DNA of 25,033 nucleotides from Spirochaetia bacterium (GCA_900769975.1 CAAGIR010000036.1:1-25033), one strand, 5' to 3'; shown: positions 14,206 through 23,502, counted from the first letter of the stretch. Program-made: numbers and translations. Notes: generated by a model from the sequence alone, not told the origin.

Positions 14206-15159
14206 ATGAAAAAGTTTTTTAAAGTTTCTACACTTTTACTTACATCAGTTTTGATGCTTGCTGGTTGTTCAAAAAATGCAAAAAAGGATTACATTCTGGC
14301 AACTGGTGGAACAGGAGGCACTTATTATCCATTTGGTGGTGCTATTGCTAATATTTGGAACACAAAAATTGAAAACATGAACGTTACAGCTCAGGCTACA
14401 GGTGCTTCTGCTGAAAATCTTCGTCTTATTAACAAAGGTGAAGCAGAATATGCCATAGTTCAGAATGATGTAATGGATTATGCATACAACGGAAAAGATT
14501 TGTTCGCAGGTGAAAAACTTTCAAATATTATGACAATTGGAACTTTATATCCTGAAGTTGTACAGATTGCCGTTTCTAAAGACAGTGGAATTAAATCTGT
14601 TGCAGATTTTAAAGGAAAACGTATTTCTGTAGGAGATGCAGGTTCTGGAGTTGAATTCAACGCAAAACAAATTATGGAAGGATATGGTCTTACTTTTGAC
14701 GACATTAAAAAAAGCAATCTTTCTTTCAAAGAATCAGCAGACGGAATTCAAAACGGAACTTTGGACGGATGTTTTATAACTGCTGGTGTTCCAAATGCCG
14801 CATTACAGGAACTTGCATTTACTGCAGGTCTTATTCTTGTTCCAGTTGAAGGTGAAGCAGCTAAAAAAATCTGTGAAAAATACGGTTACTACACACAGAC
14901 AACAATTCCTGGCGGAACATATAAAGGAACAGACACAGATACTCCAGCACTTGCAATTAAAGCAACACTCGCTGTAAATGCTTCTCTTGATGAAGAAATT
15001 GTTTACCAAATGACAAAAGCATTATTTGAAAATCTTAATGATTTATCAACAGCTCACGCAAAAGGAAAAGAAGTTTCTGCACAAGCTGCTGTAACTGGCG
15101 TTTCAGTTCCATTCCATCCAGGTGCAAAAAAATACTATAATGAAATTGGATTAAAATAA
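14206..15159 (+). CDS. TAXI-family TRAP transporter solute receptor, lipoprotein
   Basis: The 317-residue extracytoplasmic receptor of a TRAP uptake system. A signal peptide ends in a perfect lipobox LAGC with Cys21 lipidated. The mature part starts ILATGGTGGTYYPFGGAIANIW, the hallmark of TAXI proteins, and carries GASAENLRLINKGEAEYAIVQNDV and KGKRISVGDAGSGVEFNAK, the usual order of the ligand-binding lobes. It hands its ligand to the fused permease encoded two genes on; TAXI ligands include glutamate and other dicarboxylates, but the substrate here cannot be told. GGAGG (14196-14200) is 5 bases from the ATG; an in-frame upstream start at 14176 lacks a site. It opens a three-gene operon. Confidence 0.92.
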   Translation: MKKFFKVSTLLLTSVLMLAGCSKNAKKDYILATGGTGGTYYPFGGAIANIWNTKIENMNVTAQATGASAENLRLINKGEAEYAIVQNDVMDYAYNGKDLFAGEKLSNIMTIGTLYPEVVQIAVSKDSGIKSVADFKGKRISVGDAGSGVEFNAKQIMEGYGLTFDDIKKSNLSFKESADGIQNGTLDGCFITAGVPNAALQELAFTAGLILVPVEGEAAKKICEKYGYYTQTTIPGGTYKGTDTDTPALAIKATLAVNASLDEEIVYQMTKALFENLNDLSTAHAKGKEVSAQAAVTGVSVPFHPGAKKYYNEIGLK

Positions 15160-15174
15160 TTTTGGTGAAAATTA

Positions 15175-15690
15175 TTGATTAAAAAGTATTTTGCAGCATT
15201 TGTATTGATTTTATTAATTGGAGGACTTTTTTGTTCTCCAATACTTCCCGTTCTGTCAATCACCAATAGAAAAAATCATGCACAACGATTCTATTCTGTT
15301 GATGGTTGTAAGAATGGCTTTATAATCTCTTACACACATTCAGTAAACAAAGGACGTGTAAAAGATTTTTATACTGTTACATCAAATCAAAAATTATTAT
15401 GTAATACAACCATTTTTTTATCATACGGCGCTGGCATTCCTGAACCAGACGATTTTCCCGATGCTGTTTTTTCCGTCACAAAAGATGGTTACGAAATCAC
15501 AAATATAAATAGAATTGTTGACAAATTGACAATGGCTGTCGGAATAATTGCAAATCACGCAATTACTATAACACATAAAAATGTTTCAAAAGATTATTAT
15601 TTTACGGATTTTTTTGAACCGCAAACAAGCATAATTCTGGAAATAAAAAGGGTTTCCCTGTTAAACTACATATTTCATCACATTAAATAA
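15175..15690 (+). CDS. DUF1850 protein of the TRAP-TAXI operon
   Basis: A 171-residue protein with one N-terminal membrane segment or uncleaved signal (about residues 5-25) and an extracytoplasmic domain. The motif YTHSVNKGRVKDFY around residue 53 matches the conserved HSV region of DUF1850, a family regularly found between TAXI receptor and fused permease genes; its function is unknown. It starts at a TTG (15175), with GGTG 7 bases before it and no better alternative. The gap to the receptor gene is only 15 bases and to the permease 15 bases, so it is co-transcribed and, with its weak start, probably made at a lower level. Confidence 0.75.
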   Translation: MIKKYFAAFVLILLIGGLFCSPILPVLSITNRKNHAQRFYSVDGCKNGFIISYTHSVNKGRVKDFYTVTSNQKLLCNTTIFLSYGAGIPEPDDFPDAVFSVTKDGYEITNINRIVDKLTMAVGIIANHAITITHKNVSKDYYFTDFFEPQTSIILEIKRVSLLNYIFHHIK

Positions 15691-15705
15691 CAATTGGAGG
15701 TACTA

Positions 15706-17757
15706 ATGGAAAAAAACGAAAATTCTAGCACAAATTTTGATCAAATTCTTCCTACATCAAATGAAGAAGAAATGAAACAAATGATGAAGGAACTTGATCG
15801 TGAACAAGCTTATCGTGAACACAAATGCTGGAGACAATACATCACTGTTATAATTTCAGTCATCTTTGTCGTTTTCCAATTATATGCAACGCTTTCTGGA
15901 GCCATTACAGCACAAATATTGCGTGCAACACACCTGGCTTTTGTCCAGCTTTTAGCATTTTTGCTTTTTCCACCTACAAAACACAGCCGCAGAGATACTC
16001 TCCCTTGGTATGATGTTGTTTTAGGCGTTTTGGGCGCAAGCTGCTGGCTTTACATTGTCATAAATTTTGATTCACTTGTACGCCGTTCTGGAAATAACAC
16101 AGTTCTCGATGTCATAATCGGTATTATTGGAATTCTAATTCTCTTTGAAAGCTGCAGAAGAATTGTAGGTCTTCCAATTATGATTATCGCTGCTATTTTC
16201 ATTGTATTTGCCTTTACAGGAAAGTACTTGCCAGGTTTTCTGCATCATAGAGGCTACTCACTGCAACGAATTGTCTGTCATCTTTTCTATAATACAGAAG
16301 GAATTATGGGTACACCAATCGGGGCATGTTCTACGTTTATCTTCCTTTTCATTTTGTTTGGTGCTTTACTTGAAAAAACTGGTATAGGTCACTTTTTTAT
16401 TGATGTATGTAATGCCATAGCAGGTGGTGCCAGCGGAGGTCCTGCAAAAGTTGCCGTTTTGTCTTCTGCGCTTTTGGGAACGGTTTCTGGTTCTTCTGTT
16501 TCAAACACTGTTGGTTCTGGTTCTTTTACAATCCCAATGATGAAAAAACTTGGTTACAAAGGCGAATTTGCTGGAGCAGTAGAGGCTGCCGCTTCAACTG
16601 GTGGACAATTAATGCCTCCAATTATGGGAGCCGCTGCATTCTTGATGGCCGAAAGTCTTGGTTTGCCTTACATAACGATTGTAAAAGCTGCAATTATTCC
16701 GGCAATTCTATATTTTACAGGAATTTTTATTACAGTCCATCTTGAAGCAAAAAAACTTGGTTTAAAAGGATTACCAAAAGATCAGCTTCCACGCTTTTTA
16801 CCACTAATATTGAGAAAAGGTTACATGATTTTGCCTCTTGTTGTAATCATTTTTTTCCTTTGTTCTGGAAAAACAGCTGTATTCGCCGCATTAATGGGAA
16901 TTGTTTCTTGCGTATTAGTTGGACTTGGAGTTTCAATTTCAGATTTAGCAAATGGACGAAAACCTTCTTTTGGTGGAAAAGATATCGTTGAAGTAATGTG
17001 TACTGCTGCCAGAAACATCATAAGCGTTGCCATTGCATGTGGTATGGCAGGAATTATTATAGGTATTGTAACATTAACAGGATTGGGTCTTAGACTTGGA
17101 AACGGTCTTGTATCGCTTGCACACGGACAGCTTTTCTTAACTCTTGTATTCACCATGCTTGCTTCTATTATTTTGGGAATGGGTGCACCAACAACGGCAA
17201 ATTATCTTATAACTTCTACAATTACTGCAGGAGCAATCATCGCTTTAGGAATTCAACCTCTTGCAGCACACATGTTTGCTTTCTATTTTGGAATTATTGC
17301 CGACGTTACACCACCAGTTGCACTTGCCGCCATAGCAGGAGCCGCCATTGCAAAAGCCAAGCCGATGAAAACCGCCGTAAATGCAACAAAACTTGCAATA
17401 GGTGCGTTTATCATTCCATACATGTTTGTTTATAATAGCAAAATGCTTATGATAGATGCATCAATTCTTTCTATTATAACAATTGCTCTAACAGCTATAC
17501 TCGGTATGTTTGGAATCAGCGTTGCTCTGGAAGGTTATGGTTTTAATAATACAGGATTTTTCTATAATTCAGATAAACCAAAAGGATTAATTATCACCTT
17601 AGACGTCATAGAAAGATTGCTTTTTGCATTTGCTGGACTTCTTTGTGTAATTCCAGAATCAAAGTCGGATATTTTTGGAATCTGTTTGTTGATTATCCTG
17701 ATTGCATATCAATTAATTGTAAAAAAAGTAAAAAAACTCAAACTGACAAAAGCATAA
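15706..17757 (+). CDS. TRAP transporter permease, fused 4TM/12TM
   Basis: A 683-residue inner-membrane protein joining the small (DctQ-like) and large (DctM-like) TRAP subunits. After a charged cytosolic lead of about 45 residues the chain is a series of hydrophobic segments. The large-subunit hallmarks are both present: SGSSVSNTVGSGSFTIPMMK followed by GGQLMPPIMGAAAFLMAE, and in the second half MGAPTTANYLITS. It moves the substrate delivered by the TAXI receptor, driven by an ion gradient. The ATG at 15706 is chosen because GGAGG (15696-15700) is 5 bases before it. No clear U-run terminator follows; an inverted repeat at 17773-17822 lies between it and groES. Confidence 0.92.
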   Translation: MEKNENSSTNFDQILPTSNEEEMKQMMKELDREQAYREHKCWRQYITVIISVIFVVFQLYATLSGAITAQILRATHLAFVQLLAFLLFPPTKHSRRDTLPWYDVVLGVLGASCWLYIVINFDSLVRRSGNNTVLDVIIGIIGILILFESCRRIVGLPIMIIAAIFIVFAFTGKYLPGFLHHRGYSLQRIVCHLFYNTEGIMGTPIGACSTFIFLFILFGALLEKTGIGHFFIDVCNAIAGGASGGPAKVAVLSSALLGTVSGSSVSNTVGSGSFTIPMMKKLGYKGEFAGAVEAAASTGGQLMPPIMGAAAFLMAESLGLPYITIVKAAIIPAILYFTGIFITVHLEAKKLGLKGLPKDQLPRFLPLILRKGYMILPLVVIIFFLCSGKTAVFAALMGIVSCVLVGLGVSISDLANGRKPSFGGKDIVEVMCTAARNIISVAIACGMAGIIIGIVTLTGLGLRLGNGLVSLAHGQLFLTLVFTMLASIILGMGAPTTANYLITSTITAGAIIALGIQPLAAHMFAFYFGIIADVTPPVALAAIAGAAIAKAKPMKTAVNATKLAIGAFIIPYMFVYNSKMLMIDASILSIITIALTAILGMFGISVALEGYGFNNTGFFYNSDKPKGLIITLDVIERLLFAFAGLLCVIPESKSDIFGICLLIILIAYQLIVKKVKKLKLTKA

Positions 17758-17772
17758 CAAAAAGTCCAAATT

Positions 17773-17822
17773 TTAATCGTCAGGAAAGTATATACATAAT
17801 GTATTTTTTACTTGACGATTAA
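17773..17822. promoter_or_regulatory. Nested inverted repeats overlapping the groES -35, possible operator
   Basis: TTAATCGTCA (17773-17782) and TGACGATTAA (17813-17822) are perfect 10-bp inverted copies with a 30-base loop. Within the loop is a second palindrome, ATACAT-A-ATGTAT (17792-17804). The right arm covers the first four bases of the groES -35. There is no T run after it, so it is a poor intrinsic terminator. No CIRCE element (TTAGCACTC) is present. Either a regulator site for the heat-shock gene or an RNA end-structure for the TRAP operon. Confidence 0.5.
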
Positions 17823-17848
17823 CAGTTTTATTTATTATTTTATATAAT
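17819..17848 (+). promoter_or_regulatory. Sigma70 promoter of groES
   Basis: TTAACA (17819-17824, five of six), an 18-base spacer, perfect TATAAT (17843-17848). The transcript would start near 17855, about 23 bases before the ATG. Confidence 0.7.
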
Positions 17849-17877
17849 ACAAATTATAAAGATAACGAGGTAAAAAT

Positions 17878-18150
17878 ATGAAGGTAAAACCATTAGCTGA
17901 CAGAGTTCTTGTTAAGAACGACAAAGCAGAAACAAAAACATCAAGCGGCATCATCATTCCAGAAGCTGCACAGGAAAAAACACAAACTGCTACAGTAGTT
18001 GAAATCGGACCTGGCACAGAAGATGTAAAAATGACTGTAAAAGTTGGTGACAGAATAATGTACGACAAGTATGCTGGAACACAAATTAAAATTGATGGCG
18101 AAGATCACCTTATTTTGAAAATGGATGATATCATTGCCGTAATTGAATAG
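17878..18150 (+). CDS. groES: Co-chaperonin GroES
   Basis: A 90-residue subunit of the heptameric lid that closes the GroEL folding chamber. The opening KPLADRVLVKNDKAETKTSSGIIIPEAAQEKTQ holds the mobile loop that binds GroEL (about residues 18-33), and the end DHLILKMDDIIAVIE is the usual C-terminus. Full family length. GAGG (17867-17870) is 7 bases before the ATG. groEL is not adjacent; separate groES and groEL loci are what I remember in T. pallidum. It converges on the TPR lipoprotein gene with a gap of 24 bases and no clear terminator. Confidence 0.95.
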   Translation: MKVKPLADRVLVKNDKAETKTSSGIIIPEAAQEKTQTATVVEIGPGTEDVKMTVKVGDRIMYDKYAGTQIKIDGEDHLILKMDDIIAVIE

Positions 18151-18174
18151 ATAAAATAATTTCAAAGGACGCAA

Positions 18175-20025
18175 TTATTGTTCACTTTGAAAATCTAATA
18201 TTTTATCTTTGAAAACAGATGCCTTGACGTTTTGTGGATACAAAGAATATGAATATTCAGCAAGACGCAGGGCATTTTTTATGTCATTTTGAGAAGCATA
18301 AATTTTTGAAATTCGATAATATATTTCAGAACGAACGGAATTTCTGTTTTCACGCCCTGCAACAATTCCATACAATTTCATAGCTTTTTCTTTTTTGCCA
18401 GTGGAATAATATATATCTGCAAGATTCATGCACGAATAATTTGAAACTTTATGCGAAATAAGACCTTCCTCCAGTAAACCTGAACTTTCATAAACGCAAT
18501 ATTCATAAATACGGATGGTTTCTGTTAAAAGTTTTTGCTGAGCGGCGAAATACCCTGCAAATTCGCAGATTGGCAATTCAAAATAATGGATTTTTTCAAT
18601 GAACTGTTCCCAAAAATCTCGTTTATCAGAAAAATCAACATTTTTTGTAACATAATCATAAAAAACACGCCAAGCATCATCAATTTGATTTGTCCGCAGC
18701 AGATAATTTAATGCATACTGAACAAGCAAAGCATTATATGCCTGACCTACAACATAACTGTCTTCAAGAAGGTACCACAAATCCCGATTTTTTTCTTTTT
18801 CGGACATTTGTTTTTCTGTTTTATATTTCAAATCAAGCTTTACAATCTGCAAATATGGATCATCCGTTAAAGCAAGCGCTTTTTCTATGCGGTAAAATGC
18901 ATCGCTAACAGGAATTTTCCTTCGATTGTCATATTTTTCCATTTCCAGCGAAGAAATACCTGCTTTTCGCAATGCTCTAATTTCTGTATCTTCTTTTCTC
19001 TCCAAATTTGACTTATAAGCATAATCAGCATACAAAATGATTGCAGGAACGTAATCCGACCAGTTATTAACGGCATAAAACAATAAATCGGCACATTTTT
19101 CACTATTCTGTTGATTTTCTGCCCAAATAGCACTATTAACGACAATTACAGGCAAAAATTTTTCATCTTCTTTTCTCACAAAAAGATTATCAATGTCCAA
19201 AAGCAAATCTTGTCGAACCTGTTCAGATTTTTCCATGTCCGCCAGAGCCATGTAAACATCAGACTCCAGAGCCGCAAGTTTTATTTCTGTAGCTGTAAAT
19301 TTTTCTTTGTTTTTATAATCTTTCAAAAGCTTTTTTGATTTTTCCAAAGCCTCAAGACTTGCATGATATTTTTTTGAATCATACAAAACTTCTGCCCAGA
19401 AAAAAGCATCATCCACATCTGCATAAACTTCGGGATTTAAAAGTGAAGCTTTATCATACAAACCATTTACTAAATCAAAAATAGCACAATTTTTTAACCA
19501 CAAAGGATTTTTGCTCGTTTTATATGCCTCGTAAAAAATATCATAAAAATTAGAATCGGCAAAATAGTAGTCTTTATTGTTATTATTTTCTTGGACAGCC
19601 TGCTTTAAAATAATTTCTGAATACAAAGAAGCATATTTTGTTCCGCATAATTTTTCAGCCGTTTTTTTGGCTTCGTCCAAGCGTTCATTTTGAATAAGAA
19701 AATTCGCATAAACTGCAAGTAATTCAAGATTATCAGGATTTTTTTTTAATGATTTTGTAATTGCTTTTTCTGCAAGGTTATTTTCGCCAATCATCGTATA
19801 ACGTTTAAAAACACCAATGCACGACCAACTGTCATAAGCTTTTTTTTCGATATTTTGCAACATTTTTATAGCAGAACTATATTGATTTTGCAAAATTAAA
19901 GCGTCGATTGTTTCAAACTGGCTTGTTAACGACTTTTGCTCTGTTTTCATTTTACAAGACGAAAAACAGAGCAAAAGCAAAGAAAAAAAGAATAAAATTA
20001 AAAAACGGTTTTTAATTTTTGGCAT
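18175..20025 (-). CDS. TPR-repeat lipoprotein
   Basis: A 616-residue exported protein. The signal peptide has a long hydrophobic run and ends CFSSC, so Cys24 is the likely lipid anchor. The body is helical, with several degenerate tetratricopeptide units, for instance YSSAIKMLQNIEKKAYDSW near residue 50, NNLAEKAITKSLKKNPDNLEL near 82, and ADIYYSTGKKEKAMKLYGIVA near 550. Such proteins act as assembly scaffolds at the envelope; the partner here is unknown. Its ATG lies inside the end of nusB, overlapping by 14 bases, so it is translated from the same mRNA as nusB and the SurA-like gene. In T. pallidum a hypothetical gene lies in the same place between groES and nusB (from memory). Confidence 0.82.
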   Translation of the reverse strand: MPKIKNRFLILFFFSLLLLCFSSCKMKTEQKSLTSQFETIDALILQNQYSSAIKMLQNIEKKAYDSWSCIGVFKRYTMIGENNLAEKAITKSLKKNPDNLELLAVYANFLIQNERLDEAKKTAEKLCGTKYASLYSEIILKQAVQENNNNKDYYFADSNFYDIFYEAYKTSKNPLWLKNCAIFDLVNGLYDKASLLNPEVYADVDDAFFWAEVLYDSKKYHASLEALEKSKKLLKDYKNKEKFTATEIKLAALESDVYMALADMEKSEQVRQDLLLDIDNLFVRKEDEKFLPVIVVNSAIWAENQQNSEKCADLLFYAVNNWSDYVPAIILYADYAYKSNLERKEDTEIRALRKAGISSLEMEKYDNRRKIPVSDAFYRIEKALALTDDPYLQIVKLDLKYKTEKQMSEKEKNRDLWYLLEDSYVVGQAYNALLVQYALNYLLRTNQIDDAWRVFYDYVTKNVDFSDKRDFWEQFIEKIHYFELPICEFAGYFAAQQKLLTETIRIYEYCVYESSGLLEEGLISHKVSNYSCMNLADIYYSTGKKEKAMKLYGIVAGRENRNSVRSEIYYRISKIYASQNDIKNALRLAEYSYSLYPQNVKASVFKDKILDFQSEQ

Positions 20026-20467
20026 CTCTATTTATATTATCTAGAACTGCATTTATAAATTTAAAACTATCATCTGGACCATAATCTTTTGCAATGTTAA
20101 TTGCTTCATCAATTACGATTTTTGGCACACTTCCCTGCTGATACAACATTTCATAAATGCTTATTCTAAGAATTGCCAGCGTTACTTTATTCAGGCGTTC
20201 CATACTCCATGAAGAAGAAAGATGATTTTTTATCAATTCATCAATTTCATCTACATGATCAATAGTTCCTTTTATAATAAAACTGGCAAAAGTCTGTTCT
20301 TCTTTTTCAGATTCAGAAAATTCTTTTTTCACACCATCTTTAATTTCCGAATCTTTTTGAAGCCACGAAAAACTTAAAATATCATCAATTGATTCTTTAC
20401 TTAAATCCCAGGAATAAACAGCTTGAAAAGCAAGAATTCTACTTTTACGTCGTGACAATTTATTCAC
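20012..20467 (-). CDS. nusB: Transcription antitermination factor NusB
   Basis: A 151-residue all-helical protein that with NusE (S10) binds boxA RNA and keeps RNA polymerase going through rRNA operons. The opening SRRKSRILAFQAVYSWDLS is the boxA-binding arginine-rich helix. The second half, WSMERLNKVTLAILRISIYEMLYQ and PKIVIDEAINIAKDYGPDDSFKFINAVLDNI, is the family's most conserved block. It overlaps the SurA-like gene by 8 bases upstream and the TPR gene by 14 downstream, so translation of all three is likely coupled. Confidence 0.95.
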   Translation of the reverse strand: MNKLSRRKSRILAFQAVYSWDLSKESIDDILSFSWLQKDSEIKDGVKKEFSESEKEEQTFASFIIKGTIDHVDEIDELIKNHLSSSWSMERLNKVTLAILRISIYEMLYQQGSVPKIVIDEAINIAKDYGPDDSFKFINAVLDNINRDAKN

Positions 20468-21545
20468 CCCAATCCAAAAGCTTATCTAAGGCTGCACCAG
20501 TCTTTTTGCGTTCAACATTCTCTGCTGTATTCAACTGTTTTGAAATTTCTACAACTGCCTGCTGAATGTAAATCTGTTGTTTCTGCTGAGTCAAAGAAGA
20601 TCTAATATAATCATAAACAGTAACTGTTGTATCTGGCTGAACTATATCGCTGATACCAAGCATTTTCGCATCATATTTATTCAAAATGCTGATAAAACGA
20701 TAATCTGCATCAGTTTCTTGAATTTCTGAGGAATAACCAACATTTTGAGAGAAAAGTTTAAGAAGATTCTGGAAAGTCATTCCAAGTCCGGCAGCAGAAG
20801 ATTCATTTTTTGGAACAATAATTTCTCCAGCCTGATAACCAGAATTTTCTGCTTCTGACTGCAATGCAATCTGTGTAGAAGAAAGTTTTTTATCTTTAAA
20901 CTGATTAATCAAATTGTTAATTTTAATTTTTGCGGCATTTTCATCCTGTCCTTTTGGAACAATAATAAGGAAAACTTTCAACATATCATTCCATACAAAA
21001 GATGATTTGCTGCTTTCATAAGCCGTACGAATTTCTTCGTCTGTAGGAGCAATTCTCTGTAATTCGTTTTGACGTTCTTTTACAACATATTGCTGCATGT
21101 AAAGTTGATTTTTTAAATAACTTTTGTAATCTGCCACATTCATGCCAGTCTGCTGAAGAAGAAAAGCATCCAAAGACATATTAAAATTATTCTGAACAAT
21201 TTCTGCAAGCTGTTTTTCTGTAACCTGAGCACCCAAAGATTGACTCATTGCCTGAATGAAATATTGATCAACAATACTGTCCGGGATTGTTATACCGCTT
21301 TTCTGTGCAGCCTGTATAAGAAGTTTTTCTTCGATTAAAGTTTCAAGAACAGTCTTCTTTTCGTCAAGGTTAAGAGTTTTTTTAACCTGCTTCTGATAAA
21401 TCTCGCATCTGTTTTTGACTTGTTTTACCGAAATTGATTCACTTTTATTATATTTAACAACAGCCAGAACCTGTAAATCTGACTGTGCAAAAATAGAAGC
21501 ACTTAACAATATAAAAGTTGTAAAAGCAAGAATTAATTTCTTCAT
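20460..21545 (-). CDS. SurA-like periplasmic chaperone (Tpn39b-type)
   Basis: A 361-residue exported protein. A signal peptide ends about residue 20 (SIFA, then Q). Residues 25-175 resemble the SurA N-terminal chaperone domain, with KKTVLETLIEEKLLIQAAQKSGI and the following helices. After PTDEEIRTAYES the sequence enters a region like a parvulin rotamase (LKVFLIIVPKGQDENAAK), but the rest is too degenerate to predict isomerase activity. It probably guides outer-membrane proteins through the periplasm. In T. pallidum the gene between nusB and alaS is the basic membrane protein Tpn39b (TP1016, from memory), which fits. AAGGAA precedes the ATG. A small stem GAGGTTT/AAGCCTC (minus strand, 21579-21563), with a G-U pair that only the minus-strand RNA can form, lies just upstream of that site. 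Confidence 0.78.
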   Translation of the reverse strand: MKKLILAFTTFILLSASIFAQSDLQVLAVVKYNKSESISVKQVKNRCEIYQKQVKKTLNLDEKKTVLETLIEEKLLIQAAQKSGITIPDSIVDQYFIQAMSQSLGAQVTEKQLAEIVQNNFNMSLDAFLLQQTGMNVADYKSYLKNQLYMQQYVVKERQNELQRIAPTDEEIRTAYESSKSSFVWNDMLKVFLIIVPKGQDENAAKIKINNLINQFKDKKLSSTQIALQSEAENSGYQAGEIIVPKNESSAAGLGMTFQNLLKLFSQNVGYSSEIQETDADYRFISILNKYDAKMLGISDIVQPDTTVTVYDYIRSSLTQQKQQIYIQQAVVEISKQLNTAENVERKKTGAALDKLLDWGE

Positions 21546-21641
21546 TTTTTATTCCTTTTTTAGAGGCTTCCTAAACCTCGTTTCGCTTATAAATTATTGT
21601 ATAAAAATTATAACAAAACATTTTAATTTTAGTTACATTTT

Positions 21642-23465
21642 TTATTGATTTAATGGCAAACCACCACTAATTACGGCACGAATACGCCTTACACCAGCAG
21701 AAGATGACTGTTCTTTCTGGATTTTAAAATCACCAATCTGAGCCGTATGCTGAACATGAGGTCCACCACAAACTTCTTTACTGAACCAGTCATTTTCAGG
21801 ATTGCGCCCTACAGTGTAAACTTTTACATCTTCACCGTATTTATTTGTGAAAAGTGCTCTTGCTCCAGATTCTTTTGCCTTTTCCAAAGACATAACCTGC
21901 ATTGTTACAGGTAAATCTTCTTTTATTTTTTCATTAACAATATCTTCTACTTTTTGAATTTCTTCTTTTGTCATAGGACGCTCAAAAGTAAAATCAAAAC
22001 GCATACGTTCATTGTTGATGTTTGAACCTTTCTGTGCAACCTGTGGTCCCAAAACATCAACAAGTGCCTGCTGCAAAAGATGAGTTGCAGTGTGATATTT
22101 TGTAGTAATTTCTGACTGTTCTGCAAGACCGCCTTTTGCAGCTCCAACTTCGGCAGTTTTACTTGCTTCCTGATGTTTTCGCTCAGCTTCTTTAAAGCCT
22201 TCTACATCAACTGTAAAACCGTTTTCTGCACCGAGTTCCTGTGTAAGTTCCAAAGGATATCCATAAGTTTCGTACAGATTATATGCAACTTTACCAGAAA
22301 TGATTTTTTTCGGATTTTTCATGAGATTTGGAAGAAGCTTTTGGAATTCAGCCTCACCTTTTTTTAGTGTAGTGCGGAATTTTGCTTCTTCGGCAGTAAG
22401 TTCATGGAAAACTTTTTCTTTGTTTTCTTCAAGTTCTGGATAAGCATTTTTAAAGTTTTCAATAACTGTTGCTGCGATTTCTGCCATAAAATCTTTTTCA
22501 ATGCCAAGTTTCATTCCATGACGAACTGCACGACGAATAAGACGGCGCAAAACATAACCTGCACCAACACGATCAGGAGTAACACCTTTCTGGTCGCCAA
22601 GAATAAAAACTGAAGAACGGCTGTGATCTGCAATAATGCGTACAGATTTATCTTTTTCTTCGTCTGTGCCATAAGTATAATTTGAAAGATTTTCTATTGT
22701 TTTGATAATAGGCTGGAACACTTCTGTCAAATAAACCGAAGTTTTTCCCTGCAAAATACAGTTTGTGCGTTCAAGTCCCATACCAGTGTCAACATTCTGC
22801 TTTGGAAGAGGAACTAAAGTTTTTTCATCTATGCGGTTATACTGCATAAAAACGTTATTCCAGATTTCCATCCAGTTTGCGCTGTCAGTACCTTTATTTG
22901 AACCTTCTGGAGGAAGACCTTCTCCAACCCAATAGAAAATTTCTGTATCAGGACCACATGGACCCGTAGGACCTGCTGCCCACCAGTTATCGCTTGCAGG
23001 AAGATAAGCAATTTTATCGTCTGGCATGCCGTTTTCTTTCCAATAAGAAGCGGCTTCTTCGTCGCGAGGTGCGTTTTCATCTCCAGCAAAAACTGTTACG
23101 GAGATTTTTCGTGGATCAAGCGCAAGCCATTTTGGAGAAGTCAAAAATTCGTAAGAATAGGCAATTGATTCTTTTTTAAAATAATCACCAAGAGACCAGT
23201 TACCAAGCATTTCAAAGCAAGTTAAGTGACTAGGGTCACCTACTTCATCAATATCACCCGTGCGAATACATTTTTGATAATCGGTAAGACGAGTTCCTGC
23301 AGGGTGTTTTTCGCCAAGAAGATAAGGAACAAGCGGGTGCATTCCAGCTGTAGTAAATAAAACAGAAGGATCATTTTCGGGAATTAATGACTGACCCGAA
23401 ATTTCAGCATGATTTTTAGATTTAAAAAACTCAATATATTTTGAGCGAAGTTCATTAGCATTCAT
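21642..23465 (-). CDS. alaS: Alanyl-tRNA synthetase, short form lacking the C-terminal domain
   Basis: A 607-residue enzyme that charges tRNA-Ala. The class II catalytic core opens the protein (ELRSKYIEFFKSKNH, LIPENDPSVLFTTAGM, CFEMLGNWSLGDYF, GPTGPCGPDTE, VDTGMGLERT). The tRNA-recognition region has RVGAGYVLRRLIRRAVRHG. The editing domain is intact: HTATH at 458-462 and CGGPH at 566-570, the four zinc-binding residues that remove mischarged serine or glycine. The chain ends soon after, so the oligomerising C-Ala region (about 250 residues in E. coli AlaRS, 876) is absent; there is no frameshift and the end is natural. The T. pallidum enzyme is similarly short in my memory. The ATG has no Shine-Dalgarno and the -10 is 8 bases away. 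It heads the minus-strand run; a 96-base gap with no terminator follows. Confidence 0.96.
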   Translation of the reverse strand: MNANELRSKYIEFFKSKNHAEISGQSLIPENDPSVLFTTAGMHPLVPYLLGEKHPAGTRLTDYQKCIRTGDIDEVGDPSHLTCFEMLGNWSLGDYFKKESIAYSYEFLTSPKWLALDPRKISVTVFAGDENAPRDEEAASYWKENGMPDDKIAYLPASDNWWAAGPTGPCGPDTEIFYWVGEGLPPEGSNKGTDSANWMEIWNNVFMQYNRIDEKTLVPLPKQNVDTGMGLERTNCILQGKTSVYLTEVFQPIIKTIENLSNYTYGTDEEKDKSVRIIADHSRSSVFILGDQKGVTPDRVGAGYVLRRLIRRAVRHGMKLGIEKDFMAEIAATVIENFKNAYPELEENKEKVFHELTAEEAKFRTTLKKGEAEFQKLLPNLMKNPKKIISGKVAYNLYETYGYPLELTQELGAENGFTVDVEGFKEAERKHQEASKTAEVGAAKGGLAEQSEITTKYHTATHLLQQALVDVLGPQVAQKGSNINNERMRFDFTFERPMTKEEIQKVEDIVNEKIKEDLPVTMQVMSLEKAKESGARALFTNKYGEDVKVYTVGRNPENDWFSKEVCGGPHVQHTAQIGDFKIQKEQSSSAGVRRIRAVISGGLPLNQ

Positions 23466-23473
23466 AACATTTA

Positions 23474-23502
23474 ATTATACAACATTTTTTGAATAGTGTA
23501 AA
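23474..23502 (-). promoter_or_regulatory. Sigma70 promoter of alaS, near-leaderless
   Basis: On the minus strand TTTACA (23502-23497, five of six), a 17-base spacer, perfect TATAAT (23479-23474). Eight bases separate the -10 from the ATG at 23465, so the leader would be at most two or three bases. Confidence 0.8.

Noticed and set aside
18150..18180. Terminator between groES and the TPR gene
   Set aside because: Only an AT-only AATAATT/AATTATT pairing (18155-18179) exists, too weak and without a T run.
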